A stretch of DNA of 64,000 bases, taken from MFD00082-c5 sp963697995. GTDB lineage: Bacteria; Chlamydiota; Chlamydiia; Chlamydiales; JAJFMB01. Shown here piece by piece: positions 32,594 to 42,800 of the stretch. The DNA lies in contig OY969110.1 in NCBI GenBank assembly GCA_963697995.1, positions 1,798,001 through 1,862,000 of the forward strand, read 5' to 3'. Positions within the stretch are counted from its first letter, which is position 1; every line of letters starts with the position of its first letter. The notes under the pieces were generated by a model. That model did no database searches and was not told where the DNA came from. It saw only the letters and a list, made by a program, of their open reading frames with translations. The position numbers and the translations under genes were made by a program.

Positions 32594-33626
32594 GATCTCA
32601 AAAAGGAAGCAGTCACACCTCGACGTTTGCGTTAAAAAAGCAGATCTCGTGTCTCAAAGAACAACTGCCGGTTTTGAAGAGGTTTTCTTTTTTCACAACG
32701 CTCTTCCAGAAATCGATTTCGATGCGATCGATACCAAAGAAACCTTCCTAAATACTTCTATCGACTTACCTCTTTTTATTTCCTGTATGACAGGGGGCTC
32801 TGATGAGGGGAAAAAAGCCAACAGGGAGCTTGCAAAAGCTGCTGAAATCAAAAAAATCCCCTTAGGGCTTGGCTCTTGCCGCGTTTTATTTGAGCATCCA
32901 GAAAGATTTTCCGATTTTTACTTAAGAAAAGAAGCCCCGTCCATCCCACTACTTGCTAATTTGGGTGGTGTTCAACTTAAAAAAATCGAAATGAATGCCC
33001 TAAAAGAGATGTTAAAAAAGCTTGAAGTGAACGCTTTAGTCATTCATCTCAATCCCGCTCAAGAGATGTTTCAAAAAGGGGGGGACCGGGATTTTACTCA
33101 AGTTATTGATGCCATCTCGTTAGCTGTAGAAAAACTTCCTCTTCCTGTCATTGTAAAAGAAACAGGATTTGGCATCTCTCCTACCCTTGTAAAAGGGCTT
33201 CTTGAAAGAGGGGTGGCCTTTGTAGATGTTGCAGGAGCTGGGGGCACGAATTGGATTTTAGTCGAAACTGTTGCTAACGACGACCCCTCGGGTGAGGAGT
33301 TTATCAATTGGGGCTTGCCGACCGCTCCCCTTTTAGATGCCCTCGACTACCCCCAAAAAATCTTAGCCTCTGGAGGCTTAAGATCTGGCATCGATCTTGC
33401 TAAATCGCTTGCCTTAGGAGCCCACCTTGGAGGAATGGCCCTCCCCTTTATCCAGGCGGCAATTCAGGGAGGCTCTGAAAAAGTCTTAGAAACGTGCACA
33501 CTTATTGAGACTTCTTTAAAACGGGTCATGCTTTTAACAGGGTGTCAAAACTTAAAAAACTTAAGAGACGCCCCACTTATTCGCTCTAAAGATCACCTTC
33601 ATCTTGTGGAACAGATATCGTTATGA
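32562..33626 (+). CDS. fni: Type 2 isopentenyl-diphosphate isomerase
   Basis: Type 2 IDI is an FMN- and NADPH-dependent enzyme interconverting IPP and DMAPP. The sequence has ISKRKQSHLDVC (RKxxH), PLFISCMTGGSDEG, GLGSCRVLFEHP, ALVIHLNPAQE, PVIVKETGFGIS, the VDVAGAGGTNW FMN loop and ILASGGLRSG. About 354 residues. The start is uncertain: ATG 32562 or GTG 32571, both within the final codons of mvaS. The stop overlaps the mvaA ATG (ATGA at 33623), so translation is coupled. The soluble type 1 IDI is unrelated, so this call is specific. Confidence 0.92.
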   Translation: MGTVNTTTTPEISKRKQSHLDVCVKKADLVSQRTTAGFEEVFFFHNALPEIDFDAIDTKETFLNTSIDLPLFISCMTGGSDEGKKANRELAKAAEIKKIPLGLGSCRVLFEHPERFSDFYLRKEAPSIPLLANLGGVQLKKIEMNALKEMLKKLEVNALVIHLNPAQEMFQKGGDRDFTQVIDAISLAVEKLPLPVIVKETGFGISPTLVKGLLERGVAFVDVAGAGGTNWILVETVANDDPSGEEFINWGLPTAPLLDALDYPQKILASGGLRSGIDLAKSLALGAHLGGMALPFIQAAIQGGSEKVLETCTLIETSLKRVMLLTGCQNLKNLRDAPLIRSKDHLHLVEQISL

Positions 33627-34720
33627 ACAAGCCTTTAAGAAAACAAACTGTTTTAGAAAGACAAATCACTCTAAAAGAGATGTTTCAACTAAACGAAGAG
33701 GATCTTACTCTTATAAAGCCTTTAGAAGATTTGGCTGATGGTTTTATCGAATCCGCCATAGGCACTTATCCCCTTCCGTTTGGCATTGCCACAAACTTTG
33801 TCATCAATGGAAAAAAACTCCTTATTCCCCTGGTCACTGAGGAGCCCTCGGTTGTTGCTGCAGCCTCATTAGGAGCCGGCCTTATAGCCGCGTTTGAAGC
33901 GACAACACAAGAGCCCCTTATCACCACAGAAATCTTCCTCACAAACCCCGATCGGTTCACTCTAACAGAGTCTGATAAAACAAAAATTGCAACCCTTATA
34001 GACGAACAACTCATTCCCTCAATGGTCAAAAGGGGGGGAGGGTTTCGGAAATTAGAGGTGATCCAAAAAGAATTCGGGGTGGTTGTGAGTGTCACTCTTA
34101 ATGTGTGCGATGCGATGGGGGCTAATACTGCAAACTTTGTCGCTGAACAGCTAAAAGAGCCCCTTCAAACCCTTCTTGGAGGCGATCCTCTTCTTGCTAT
34201 TTTAACAAACGCTTCTCTTTGCCGCCTCACGACGGCCACTTTTTCTTTACCCGTCCGAAGACTTATTCATCCAAAATACACCGGGGAAGAGATTGCAAAA
34301 CGAATTATTTTATCAACTCAAATTGCCAATGAGTATGAAAACCGCGCTGTCACCCATAACAAAGGGATTATGAATGGGGTCACAGCTTTAATGTTGGCAA
34401 CTGGTAACGATACAAGAGCTGTGGAATCTGCCTGCCACCACTTTGCCAACAGAAAAAGTTTATCCCATTTTAGTTTATCAGAAGGATATCTTAAAGGGCG
34501 TTTAACTCTACCCCTCTCTTTAGGAACTGTTGGGGGAGGAACGTCGTGGCCACCTGCAACTTTAGCCTTAAAGCTTCTTCAAAACCCCACGTCAAAACAA
34601 CTTTGTGAAATCGCCTGCTGTGTGGGACTTGCACAAAACTTCGCAGCTCTTCTTGCTTTAGTTACCGATGGGATCCAGAAAGGGCATATGAAACTACACA
34701 AAAAACGGCAGGCTTTATGA
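33623..34720 (+). CDS. mvaA: Hydroxymethylglutaryl-CoA reductase, class II
   Basis: HMG-CoA reductase makes mevalonate. The 365-residue protein is the bacterial class II form without a membrane anchor. Catalytic residues: Glu in VTEEPSVVAAAS (about residue 75), Lys in THNKGIMNGVTAL (about 248), Asp in GNDTRAVES (about 264). The DAMGANTANFV segment (NAD(P)H site) and ATFSLPVRRL are also typical. The start ATG 33623 overlaps the fni stop, and its own stop overlaps the mvaD ATG at 34717. Cofactor preference (NADH or NADPH) cannot be read from the sequence. Confidence 0.93.
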   Translation: MNKPLRKQTVLERQITLKEMFQLNEEDLTLIKPLEDLADGFIESAIGTYPLPFGIATNFVINGKKLLIPLVTEEPSVVAAASLGAGLIAAFEATTQEPLITTEIFLTNPDRFTLTESDKTKIATLIDEQLIPSMVKRGGGFRKLEVIQKEFGVVVSVTLNVCDAMGANTANFVAEQLKEPLQTLLGGDPLLAILTNASLCRLTTATFSLPVRRLIHPKYTGEEIAKRIILSTQIANEYENRAVTHNKGIMNGVTALMLATGNDTRAVESACHHFANRKSLSHFSLSEGYLKGRLTLPLSLGTVGGGTSWPPATLALKLLQNPTSKQLCEIACCVGLAQNFAALLALVTDGIQKGHMKLHKKRQAL

Positions 34721-35658
34721 GTATTGAAGTGATCTGTCACCCAAGTTTAGCCCTTATCAAGTACTGGGGCAAAGAAGATGAGGCGCTAAACACGGCCGCT
34801 ACCCCATCTCTTGCTCTAAACCTTGAAGCTCTCGTCACAAGAACTAAGGTGACTCTTGCAAAAAAAGATGAAGTGATGATTAACCTGGCACAAGCAGATA
34901 TCGAAAGATTCACCCCCTTTTTTAACGAAGTCAGGAAACGTTTTAAGAGAGAAGAGCACTTTTCAGTAGTTTCGACAAACAATTTCCCCACCTCATCGGG
35001 TCTTGCAAGCTCTTCCTCCGGTTTTGCAGCATTAAGTTTTGCTTGTGCTCGTCTTCTCGAAAAAGAAGCTCCTTTACATAAGATCTCAGAGATTGCAAGG
35101 CTAGGATCTGCCTCCTCAGCAAGAGCTGTTTTTCCAGGGTTTGTGGCACTAGAAGTGGGAGCCCTTGCAGCGACTCCCCTTTTTGATGAATCGTATTGGA
35201 AAGAATTAAGGATTGTCGTAGCAAAAGTAACTGACAAACAAAAGCCTCTTTCGTCTCGAAGCGCCATGAAAAGAACCAAAGAGACAAGCCCATTTTATCA
35301 AGAATGGGTCAGAAATTCGAAAATACTTTTTAAAGAAGCTCTTAGCGCATTACAAGAGAAAAATTTAGACAAACTTGGGCCCTTGATGAGGCAAAGCACC
35401 TATCAGATGTTTGCGACGATGCTCGGAGCTTTCCCTCCTATCATCTACTGGAAAGAGGAGACACTTGCCCTTCTTCACACTCTGGAGTCGTTAAGAGGTG
35501 AGGGACTTTCTGTTTTTGAGACGTGCGATGCAGGACCTCAAGTCAAAATTCTCATCGAGGAGAAAAACTTAAAATCGTTGGAAGAGTCCTTAAAAATAAG
35601 ACATCCAGAGATTGACTTAATGGTCTCCTCTGTTGGCGGAGGAGTGCGTGAAGCTTAA
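34717..35658 (+). CDS. mvaD: Diphosphomevalonate decarboxylase
   Basis: MvaD uses ATP to convert diphosphomevalonate to IPP. The 313-residue GHMP-family protein has the diagnostic N-terminus SLALIKYWGKED (about residues 8-19) with NTAATPSLALNLE, the phosphate loop FPTSSGLASSSSGFAAL (about 90-106), ARLGSASSARAVFPGFV, and a C-terminal TCDAGPQVKILIE with the catalytic Asp region. The presence of a canonical MvaD shows the classical rather than the archaeal or alternative mevalonate route. Its stop lies within the next gene. Length is normal. Confidence 0.93.
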   Translation: MSIEVICHPSLALIKYWGKEDEALNTAATPSLALNLEALVTRTKVTLAKKDEVMINLAQADIERFTPFFNEVRKRFKREEHFSVVSTNNFPTSSGLASSSSGFAALSFACARLLEKEAPLHKISEIARLGSASSARAVFPGFVALEVGALAATPLFDESYWKELRIVVAKVTDKQKPLSSRSAMKRTKETSPFYQEWVRNSKILFKEALSALQEKNLDKLGPLMRQSTYQMFATMLGAFPPIIYWKEETLALLHTLESLRGEGLSVFETCDAGPQVKILIEEKNLKSLEESLKIRHPEIDLMVSSVGGGVREA

Positions 35659-36448
35659 AATCCCTGGAAACTTGCTCCTTTTAGGGGAATTTGCCGTGAC
35701 CCTTGAGGGGGGACTTGGAATTGCTTCAACGGTCGATAAATTTGTCTCAATCGAAGTCAAAACTGCCAAAAAGCTCACAATTCACTCCTCTCACTCTGAA
35801 ACTCTTATTCTGTTTACTCTAGACCAACTTTTTTTAAAACGCCCTTCCCTTGAGATTTTTGTCGATTCTAGTGCCCTTTTCAAACCGAACGGAGATAAAA
35901 TGGGACTTGGGTCAAGTGCGGCAGTTGTTGCTGGATTGACCCTTGCTTTGACTGGGTTAAAGCGGGAAGATGCTTATCTTAAGGCTATTGAGATCCACAG
36001 AGCCTTCCAAGGGGGAAGAGGAAGTGGTTACGACGTAGCAGCCTCCCTTTTTGGGGCTATCTCTGATTCGACTTCCAAACCTCTCACTTCGGGTCTTTTC
36101 ATAGGGGGGAAAGTTCCAACCTACACCCCCGGTTTATCACTTCCCCCTTTAAAGTTAATTTCGGGAAAACACCCTGTGTCAACAAAAGAGATGCTGATTA
36201 AATTTGAGGCATGGGAAGGAAAACACTCTTTTTTTGAAGAGTCGAATAATTTAGTAAGAGATTTTCTGGAAAGTGGCGATTTAAAAGTGGCCTTTCAAAA
36301 AGGGAAAATACTTCACGAAAAACTTCACAAAGCGCTTGAAGAAGATACGAGTTTTCCCGAGCTTGAAGAGGCGATAAAAAGGGGTGAAATCGGCAAGCCG
36401 CTTGGATCGGGCTATGAACTTGCAGCGGTACTGACGTTTTTTTCTTGA
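35648..36448 (+). CDS. GHMP kinase, probably phosphomevalonate kinase
   Basis: The product (266 residues from GTG 35648, GGAGGAG just upstream) is a GHMP kinase: PGNLLLLGEFAV (motif 1), MGLGSSAAVVAGLT (motif 2, about residues 83-96), and a C-terminal GKPLGSGYELAAV. The block GGRGSGYDVAASLFGA has the GSGxDVAA form I associate with phosphomevalonate kinase (ERG8/MvaK2); mevalonate kinases usually read GSGxDNxV. It closes the mevalonate operon. Only one such kinase is present, so the first phosphorylation (mevalonate kinase) must be encoded elsewhere or be done by this enzyme. A longer start at TTG 35633 is possible. Confidence 0.78.
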   Translation: MKLKIPGNLLLLGEFAVTLEGGLGIASTVDKFVSIEVKTAKKLTIHSSHSETLILFTLDQLFLKRPSLEIFVDSSALFKPNGDKMGLGSSAAVVAGLTLALTGLKREDAYLKAIEIHRAFQGGRGSGYDVAASLFGAISDSTSKPLTSGLFIGGKVPTYTPGLSLPPLKLISGKHPVSTKEMLIKFEAWEGKHSFFEESNNLVRDFLESGDLKVAFQKGKILHEKLHKALEEDTSFPELEEAIKRGEIGKPLGSGYELAAVLTFFS

Positions 36449-36474
36449 TCCGAATAAAGAAAATGTGCTAGAGT
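36445..36474 (+). promoter_or_regulatory. Possible tRNA-Pro promoter
   Basis: TTGATC (36445-36450), 18 bases, TAGAGT (36469-36474), ending 11 bases before the tRNA. Weak consensus, but position is right. Confidence 0.35.
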
Positions 36475-36485
36475 CATTGCTTTAA

Positions 36486-36560
36486 CGGAGTATAGCGCAG
36501 CTTGGCTAGCGCGGCTGCTTTGGGAGCAGTAGGTCGGGGGTTCAAATCCCTCTACTCCGA
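36486..36560 (+). tRNA. tRNA-Pro (anticodon UGG)
   Basis: A complete cloverleaf can be folded: acceptor arms CGGAGTA and TACTCCG, a D arm (GCGC..GCGC), an anticodon stem GCTGC/GCAGT (last pair G-C/C-T imperfect) around loop TTTGGGA with anticodon TGG at 36521-36523, and a T arm GGGGG-TTCAAAT-CCCTC. The discriminator base is A at 36560; the CCA end is not encoded. It reads Pro codons CCN through U34. It lies between the mevalonate operon and lgt and has its own terminator. Confidence 0.95.
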
Positions 36561-36563
36561 TAG

Positions 36564-36595
36564 AGCTCCTTTTGAAAAAAAGGAGCTTTTTTTTT
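36564..36595 (+). terminator. Intrinsic terminator after tRNA-Pro
   Basis: AGCTCCTTTT (36564-36573) pairs perfectly with AAAAGGAGCT (36578-36587) across a GAAA loop and is followed by nine T. A textbook rho-independent terminator. Confidence 0.9.
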
Positions 36596-36609
36596 AACTT
36601 ATTAAAATT

Positions 36610-37434
36610 ATGTACTGGGATCCACCAAAAGTCTGCTTCGAACTGCCTTTTTTTCCAAGACCTGTTATGTGGTACGGAGTTTTATTCGTCACCGGGTTTA
36701 TCTTGGGGTATCTGCTTATGATTCCTCTCTTGAACGACTTTTTTCGAAAAAAGGGAAAGCAAAAAACGACTCCTTTAAGTATCGCAACAGCGGACCGTCT
36801 TTTAAGATACATTCTCTTAGCCACTCTTATCGGTGCAAGACTTGGACACGTCTTTTTTTACGAATGGCCCTACTATAAGGGCCACTTGCTTTCGATTTTC
36901 AAGATTTGGGAAGGGGGGCTTGCAAGCCACGGCGGGGCGATTGGTATTTTGATCGCTCTTTTGCTTTTTGTAAAACAAAGCAAAGAGATAAAATTTGTCG
37001 AACTTTTAGATCTTGTGACGATTCCGATAGCTCTTGCGTGTGCGTTTATCCGTCTTGGCAATTTTGTGAATCAGGAGATCATTGGGATTCCCACAACTCT
37101 ACCCTGGGGTATCACTTTCGGCCATCCTGCAGACGGAGGCCCGATCGTTCCAAGACACCCGACACAACTCTACGAGGCGATTGCCTACTTCGCGACTTTT
37201 TTGCTCCTGATGGCAGTTTGGAGATGGGGAAAAGTGAGAACGGGGGTGATCAGCGGCCTCTATTTTCTGTTAGCTTTTAGTGCCAGAATTGCGGTCGAAT
37301 CGGTGAAAGCGCCTTTAAGCGCAATGAGGGATGAGTCCTTTATTATGACGGGGCAGCTTTTAAGTTTGCCCTTTATTGTAGCGGGCCTTTATTTACTCTA
37401 CTCTTCAAGGGAAAAACAAGCTTCTAATTCGTAA
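36610..37434 (+). CDS. lgt: Prolipoprotein diacylglyceryl transferase
   Basis: Lgt transfers diacylglycerol from phosphatidylglycerol to the lipobox Cys of prolipoproteins at the inner membrane. The 274-residue polytopic protein has the N-terminal YWDPP, MWYGVLFVTGFILGY, GARLGHVFFYEWPYY, WEGGLASHGGAIGI (His-Gly-Gly signature, about residue 105), RLGNFVNQEIIG and RHPTQLYEA (catalytic-region Arg/His). Seven or so membrane spans are expected. ATG 36610 follows the tRNA terminator by 14 bases. Chlamydial lgt (CT252) also lies close to dnaA-yidC; here the mevalonate operon stands between. Confidence 0.94.
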   Translation: MYWDPPKVCFELPFFPRPVMWYGVLFVTGFILGYLLMIPLLNDFFRKKGKQKTTPLSIATADRLLRYILLATLIGARLGHVFFYEWPYYKGHLLSIFKIWEGGLASHGGAIGILIALLLFVKQSKEIKFVELLDLVTIPIALACAFIRLGNFVNQEIIGIPTTLPWGITFGHPADGGPIVPRHPTQLYEAIAYFATFLLLMAVWRWGKVRTGVISGLYFLLAFSARIAVESVKAPLSAMRDESFIMTGQLLSLPFIVAGLYLLYSSREKQASNS

Positions 37435-38916
37435 TTACCTCCTTTTAAACCCCACAATCCTCATGACGCTATTCACAACTTCCCTAACCATCGAATTGTA
37501 CAATTTCCTAAAAAACGTATTCTTAACAACAAAATCCCAATAATCTCCACCAGCACCACCACCTGAAAGCCCCTCTTTTTGCTTCCGACTTAAAATCTCA
37601 TACGCACTTTCTCGATCGATCGGAACCTCATACTTGTCTTTTAAGGGCGATTTGTTAATCAATTCCTCAACCTCTTCATCCGTAATCGGACCCATCTGCG
37701 ATTTAGGCGAACGGACGATCGTCTCTACAAGTGGCGTTGGCACTCCTTTCTCGTTCAAAGCTGTTACCAAAGCCTCCCCAATCGCCATCTTCGTCAACAA
37801 CTCCTTTGGATCGTAATACTTCGAGGTCGGAAAATTCTCCGCCGCAAGCTTTATCGCCTTTCGATCGTTTGCGGTAAAGGCACGAAGAGCATGCTGAACT
37901 TTTAACCCTAGCTGACCTAAAATAGCTTTCGGTACGTCGGTTGGGCTTTGAGTCGATAAATAGATACCTACCCCTTTTGAACGAATAAGACGCACAACCC
38001 CTTCAAGCTTATCCAAAAGAGCCTTACTCGTCCCCTCAAAGAGCAGATGCGCCTCATCAATCATTAACACAAACTTCGGCTTCTCAAGATCTCCCACTTC
38101 CCCAAATTTGCTATACGTTTCCACTAAAAGAAAAAGCATCAGCGTCGAAAAAAGACGCGGTTTGTCTTGCACATCTTTTAAATTGATTAGAGAGATCATC
38201 CCTCTACCTTTATCGTCAAATCTCAAAAGATCCATGATATCTAGCGAACGCTCCCCAAAAAAAGAGCTTGCCCCCTCTGATTCTAATTGCAACACTTGCC
38301 TCAAAATTGCTCCCACAGACGCCGAGGACAAGTTCCCATACTTTTTAATCACCTTCTCCATCCCATCAGACGAGATATAGTTAAGTGCGGCCTTCAAATC
38401 CCTGATATCTAAAAGAGGCATCTGTTCATCTTTACAAAACTCAAACAGCACCGTCATGACCCCTGTTTGAGTCTCGTTTAAATTGAGAAGGCGAGACATT
38501 AAGGGGGCGCCAAACTCCTGCACCGTCGCCCTTAAAGGAATCCCCTCATGACCCGTTAAAGAGAAAATTGTGACAGGAAACCTCTCCGGTTTCGTCGTGT
38601 CACCCAAACGCTCATCCCTCTCTTTTAAGCTCTCCGTTAACTTCAAAGGCTTCGAAAGACCCGAAAGATCCCCCTTCAAATCCATTAAAAGGACAGGGAC
38701 ACCCTTCTCTGAAAGCTCCTCTGCCATCACTTGAAGCGTTTTTGTCTTACCCGTTCCCGTAGCCCCTGTAATTAACCCGTGCCTGTTCAGCATCTTTAAC
38801 GGAATTTCTACCGCAAGCTCCTTAAAACACTTCCCTTCAAAAAGAGGTTTGCCTAAAAAAACTTCCCCACCACTTACCGTATAACCTTTCCTAATCTCAT
38901 CTGAAAACCCTTCCAC
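37435..38916 (-). CDS. HerA/YjgR-like ATPase (DUF853)
   Basis: A 493-residue P-loop ATPase begins at GTG 38916 (AAGGAG upstream). Walker A is GATGTGKTKTLQVM (about residue 51), followed by PVLLMDLKGDLSGLS, and Walker B is KFVLMIDEAHLLFEG (about 284). The sensor YLSTQSPTDVPKAILGQLG and the downstream LRAFTANDRKAIKLAA are as in E. coli YjgR. This family is related to HerA/FtsK-type translocases but its role is unknown. It carries a Gly-rich stretch near residue 450 and a basic C-terminus. Convergent with lgt, with one base between stops. Confidence 0.88.
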   Translation of the reverse strand: MEGFSDEIRKGYTVSGGEVFLGKPLFEGKCFKELAVEIPLKMLNRHGLITGATGTGKTKTLQVMAEELSEKGVPVLLMDLKGDLSGLSKPLKLTESLKERDERLGDTTKPERFPVTIFSLTGHEGIPLRATVQEFGAPLMSRLLNLNETQTGVMTVLFEFCKDEQMPLLDIRDLKAALNYISSDGMEKVIKKYGNLSSASVGAILRQVLQLESEGASSFFGERSLDIMDLLRFDDKGRGMISLINLKDVQDKPRLFSTLMLFLLVETYSKFGEVGDLEKPKFVLMIDEAHLLFEGTSKALLDKLEGVVRLIRSKGVGIYLSTQSPTDVPKAILGQLGLKVQHALRAFTANDRKAIKLAAENFPTSKYYDPKELLTKMAIGEALVTALNEKGVPTPLVETIVRSPKSQMGPITDEEVEELINKSPLKDKYEVPIDRESAYEILSRKQKEGLSGGGAGGDYWDFVVKNTFFRKLYNSMVREVVNSVMRIVGFKRR

Positions 38917-39005
38917 GACAAACTCCTTCGTTCAACAAGAACCGCTCTATTTCCCTTTTGTATAAATCATTTGATGTGATAAGAAAAGAAAAAAAGGTTT
39001 TTCTT

Positions 39006-39857
39006 ATGTGGATATTTATACCAGTCGTTGCAGCACTACCTACAACCATTAGCATCGAAGCTAAAGATCTTCTCAAATCCCCTGAGACCGTTTTAGAGAA
39101 AATTTCAACTTGTAGAGGGCAAATCACAAAAACACACCTTCTATCAGAAGAAAAAGTGCATGTAGGGAAAATTCCTGCCACTCTCATCACTCCAAAAGGG
39201 TACAAAAGAGAGCACGAAGACAAAATCCTACTCTATATTCACGGGGAATCCACAACGACAGAAGCTCTTGAAATTACTCTTCCTATTGCCAAAAAAACAG
39301 GCCTTAAAGTCCTCGCCATCGACTACTCTTCATTAGACTTATTAAATACATTAAACGATTTATTCGAAGGGTACAAGGAGGTGATCAAACTCTATAAACC
39401 CCAAAATGTTGCCATGATCGCCGATTCTCAAGGCGCCTCTCTTGCTCTCTCAACACTCATTAAACTGCAGGATCAAAAAATACTTCTTCCCGCATCCCTT
39501 ACGCTCCTTTGCCCCTGGCTTGATAGAACACAGCAAGGGGACTCGTATTGTGTCTTTGGAGAAATGGCCTGCAAAACCTTTAATTCTAAATTAGATCCTA
39601 ACAAACCCCTTCTTAACCCTCTAAACGCAACTCTTAAAGCCCCCTTCCCACCCGTCTTTTTACAATCCGGCACAAGGGATGCCTCTTTAAGCGACAGCGT
39701 AAGGCTTTTTAGAAAATTAAAAAGCGAACAGATCGTGGCTGAGCTCGATCTTTTTGAAGGGATGTGGCACGGGTTTGAGCGCGTATCAACACTACCTGAA
39801 GCCGATCTTGCCGCAACTGATGTCGCTCATTTTCTTAACAAGACGCTAAAAATTTGA
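39006..39857 (+). CDS. Exported alpha/beta-hydrolase (esterase-like)
   Basis: The 283-residue protein (ATG 39006) has a short hydrophobic start MWIFIPVVAALPTTISIEA, possibly a signal peptide. The fold resembles hormone-sensitive-lipase-type esterases: ILLYIHGE (usually HGGG), the nucleophile elbow IADSQGASLALS (Ser about 143, usually GDSAGG), acid LQSGTRDASLSDS and His in MWHGFERV near the end. All three catalytic residues are in place, but both oxyanion motifs are altered. Substrate unknown. It is convergent with the broken gene downstream. Confidence 0.75.
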   Translation: MWIFIPVVAALPTTISIEAKDLLKSPETVLEKISTCRGQITKTHLLSEEKVHVGKIPATLITPKGYKREHEDKILLYIHGESTTTEALEITLPIAKKTGLKVLAIDYSSLDLLNTLNDLFEGYKEVIKLYKPQNVAMIADSQGASLALSTLIKLQDQKILLPASLTLLCPWLDRTQQGDSYCVFGEMACKTFNSKLDPNKPLLNPLNATLKAPFPPVFLQSGTRDASLSDSVRLFRKLKSEQIVAELDLFEGMWHGFERVSTLPEADLAATDVAHFLNKTLKI

Positions 39858-39858
39858 C

Positions 39859-42800
39859 TTATCTTCTTAATTCATCGATCATCCGGGTGTACTCCCTACC
39901 GTAAACACCCGACAAATATATTTTGATAGGATCGATTTCTATCTTACTGTCGTAAGTTTTCGCAAGATAAGTTTGCGCAAACGCATCTCTTAAAGGTTTT
40001 CTTCTCGATGAAGTGATAGAGATATTTTTAGAAGGTTCCAGGTGTTGCAACATATCAATAAAATCTTGAGCTTTTCGTAGACTAATATCGCGTGACTCTT
40101 GCTGTTTTTTCATATTCTCTTCAACATGGTTCATAAAATCTGCTGCTTTGTCAGCAAGTGAACGAACAAACTCTAGAGTCTTGGGGCTATTTTTATCGCG
40201 ATCGATCACTTTTTTAAACTGCTCAGGTTTAATATATTTTAAAAGAGGCTCTGTCCAAAAATCGCCCAAAGTTCTAAAGTTATCGATAAACTTATCCTGA
40301 TTAATTAAGGTTTCCGCATAATATTTTTGTCCCATCCTATCTAAAAGATTATAAAACTTTGGCAGATCTTTTATTAAATCTCTTTCTTTTCCAATTTCTT
40401 GAATTAAACGAATAATAACGGGATCATTTTTTTCTGAAATCTGTAAAATTTTCTCTAATTCACCAACAGTTATTGTCTTTGCAACCTCTTTCATATCCGC
40501 ATTTGGGAGGGTTCGCAATTCAAGGAAACTTGCAGCTGAAGGAAACTGTTTTGAATGTTTAAGCAAAACAAATTGGCGACTTTTATAGTCCACCCACTCC
40601 TCATAGCAAAAGAGGAGACAAATCGAAGAAAGGCTTTTCGCCCTTAAGTTTAATCTCGGCTTCTACAAGAAATGTTTTCCGTTTTGTCAAAAGCCCCACG
40701 AGAGCGCCATTTACCTCATCCCCTTTTAATAAAGGATTTTTCGCACTTGTTCTTTCAATATCGTGAAGTATATTACCAATTTGGGGCACTTGATCAGTTG
40801 AAAAACGAGCAAAATTTTCTATATCCTCATCGCTTAAAATAGTGTCAAAACTCGCTTTAGCATTCAAAATTGCTGTTTTTACTATTTTTAACGCGTATAA
40901 GTTGTTTGATTCTTGAAGTTTTTCACAAAGCTTTTTAAAAAACTCTACCCTATTTCCCCGCAAAGTCTCTGGAGAAATCTGCAATCCCAAAATCACTAAC
41001 TCCTCCAGATTCTTCGTAAATTGGATCAATTTTGAGGTGTACTCACTGTTTTCATTTACTTTTTCTAACAAAACAGCTGAAAAAAGTGCCCTTGTCATCT
41101 GATTGATGTCATTAGCTAGAGAAGAGGCATTTTCCTCTGTAAGTAGTTTAGTTCCAATAAAAGGTGCGGTTATAGAAGCTTTATCACGAAAAAGGTCTAA
41201 TCGATTAACCTCTTCTTTTTGTTTGGCTCCATACTTTTTGAACTCAGCAAATAGTATATTGATATTTATACCTTCTAATGTGTCAAAATCGTCCCAAAAA
41301 TCTACAATGACCTCATTGAGATGCTTTTCAAAAATTCCTCCTCCTTTGATCTCTTCACTATTGAGTATCAAAGCATGACGCACCCGTGGATCGGGACTTG
41401 CCCCAAAAACCCGGCAAAAATCAAGGGGGTTAAATCAGGCACCATCTCAAGTTGATCTACAGTCGTCAAACGAAGACGCGCTTGTTTAAGACTGAAGTCA
41501 AGTTGAGTGTTGTTTTTTAAAGCCTCAATTCCCCAAGGCGATTGACTAATGGCGTCTAAAAGAGCGACTGCCCTTTCAAACTCCTCATAATTTACGGCAT
41601 GTCCCCCTAGTTTTTTAGCAAGATCTATCAGGTGATTTATCGTTTCAGCATTTTTTTGACTCTCTTCAACAGGTCGATTTTTATATGTTGTCTTTGGATT
41701 CAACCTTTAATTCCCCCCCCTCTACCGTTAAGCGCTGATTGACACCTAGCTCCAAAAGAGCTTTTTCTGCCTGTTCAAATGGCTTTAAAGCGGCTTTCCT
41801 AATCCTTGATCTTTCTCCTACCACATGTGAAGTCAGCTCCCTTGCCTCGACTAATTTCCTTTGTTTAAGTAAACTACCCACTTTAACTGCAAGAGAAAGC
41901 CCAGAGTACTTTTGATCCTCTCCAAGACCTTCAATCTCCTGAAAGTACTCCTCAATAAACTTGGGTGAAACAAGTTTGTCCTTCTCAACAAGCCTAAATG
42001 CCTGCTCATCCGATAGGGAGGTATCTCTCCCACTTATTGCCGAAAGGGTAGGACTAAATGGCGGAGAGGAGGAACTTGTGAAATCAGCTGTTTCAGTTAA
42101 AACGCTACTCGATTCTTTATCACTCGATTCTTTATCGCCTTGCAGAGAGGAGGAACTTGTGAGATCCGCTGTTTAGTTAAAACGCTACTCGATCTTTATC
42201 GCCTCCCTGATTCACCCATTTTAAAAAATTTACGACCCGATTAGGAGGATTTTTCACTGACCTAAGAGATGCGACTAAATCTTCCTTTTCATCATCGATT
42301 AACCCCTGATAAACCTGCTTCATATTCTCAAGCGGAAGTTTTCCCCGTCCTAAAACATTTGCAAGCATCTGTTTTGGCTCAACACGGAAGTTGAATTTTT
42401 TAGCCACATCAGGATTGCGGATAAAAAGCATAAGACACATACAATTAGACACCAGATGAGGAGGAATCGCTAACATCTTTTTCATAAACTCTTCAGTAAT
42501 GCTCTCTTTTTGAATCCCTTTTATCCCTTGAGGGTTTGGAGCAATTCTGCTCGCCGTCACAAACTTGTCAGGCTCCTCGAGATCCCCTTCTTTAGCCACT
42601 TCAACCGCCTCTAAAACGTAGCAAAGGGTGGGATCGGCTAACTTCTTGAATCTCTCTTGAGAAAACAAACAAGGCATTTCCTGAAATACTCTTACAATAA
42701 ATTTTTGAGAGCAAGAGAGTGGGGATCACAAGAAGCTGCAATAAGGGCTTTGACAGGCAACATTTCGTTCCCATTTTGATTAAGATCTTTTTTAAATTGA

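Noticed and set aside
34737..35279. 180-codon minus-strand frame
   Set aside because: Antisense to mvaD, which has all family motifs; the reverse frame has no recognisable features.
40601..41703. RasGEF-like domain in the broken gene
   Set aside because: A faint helix pattern was noted, but no conserved RasGEF motif could be aligned with confidence.
41851..42033. 60-codon minus-strand frame beginning MGEIPPYRMSRH
   Set aside because: A different frame over the same bases continues the broken gene smoothly; this one is a shadow.
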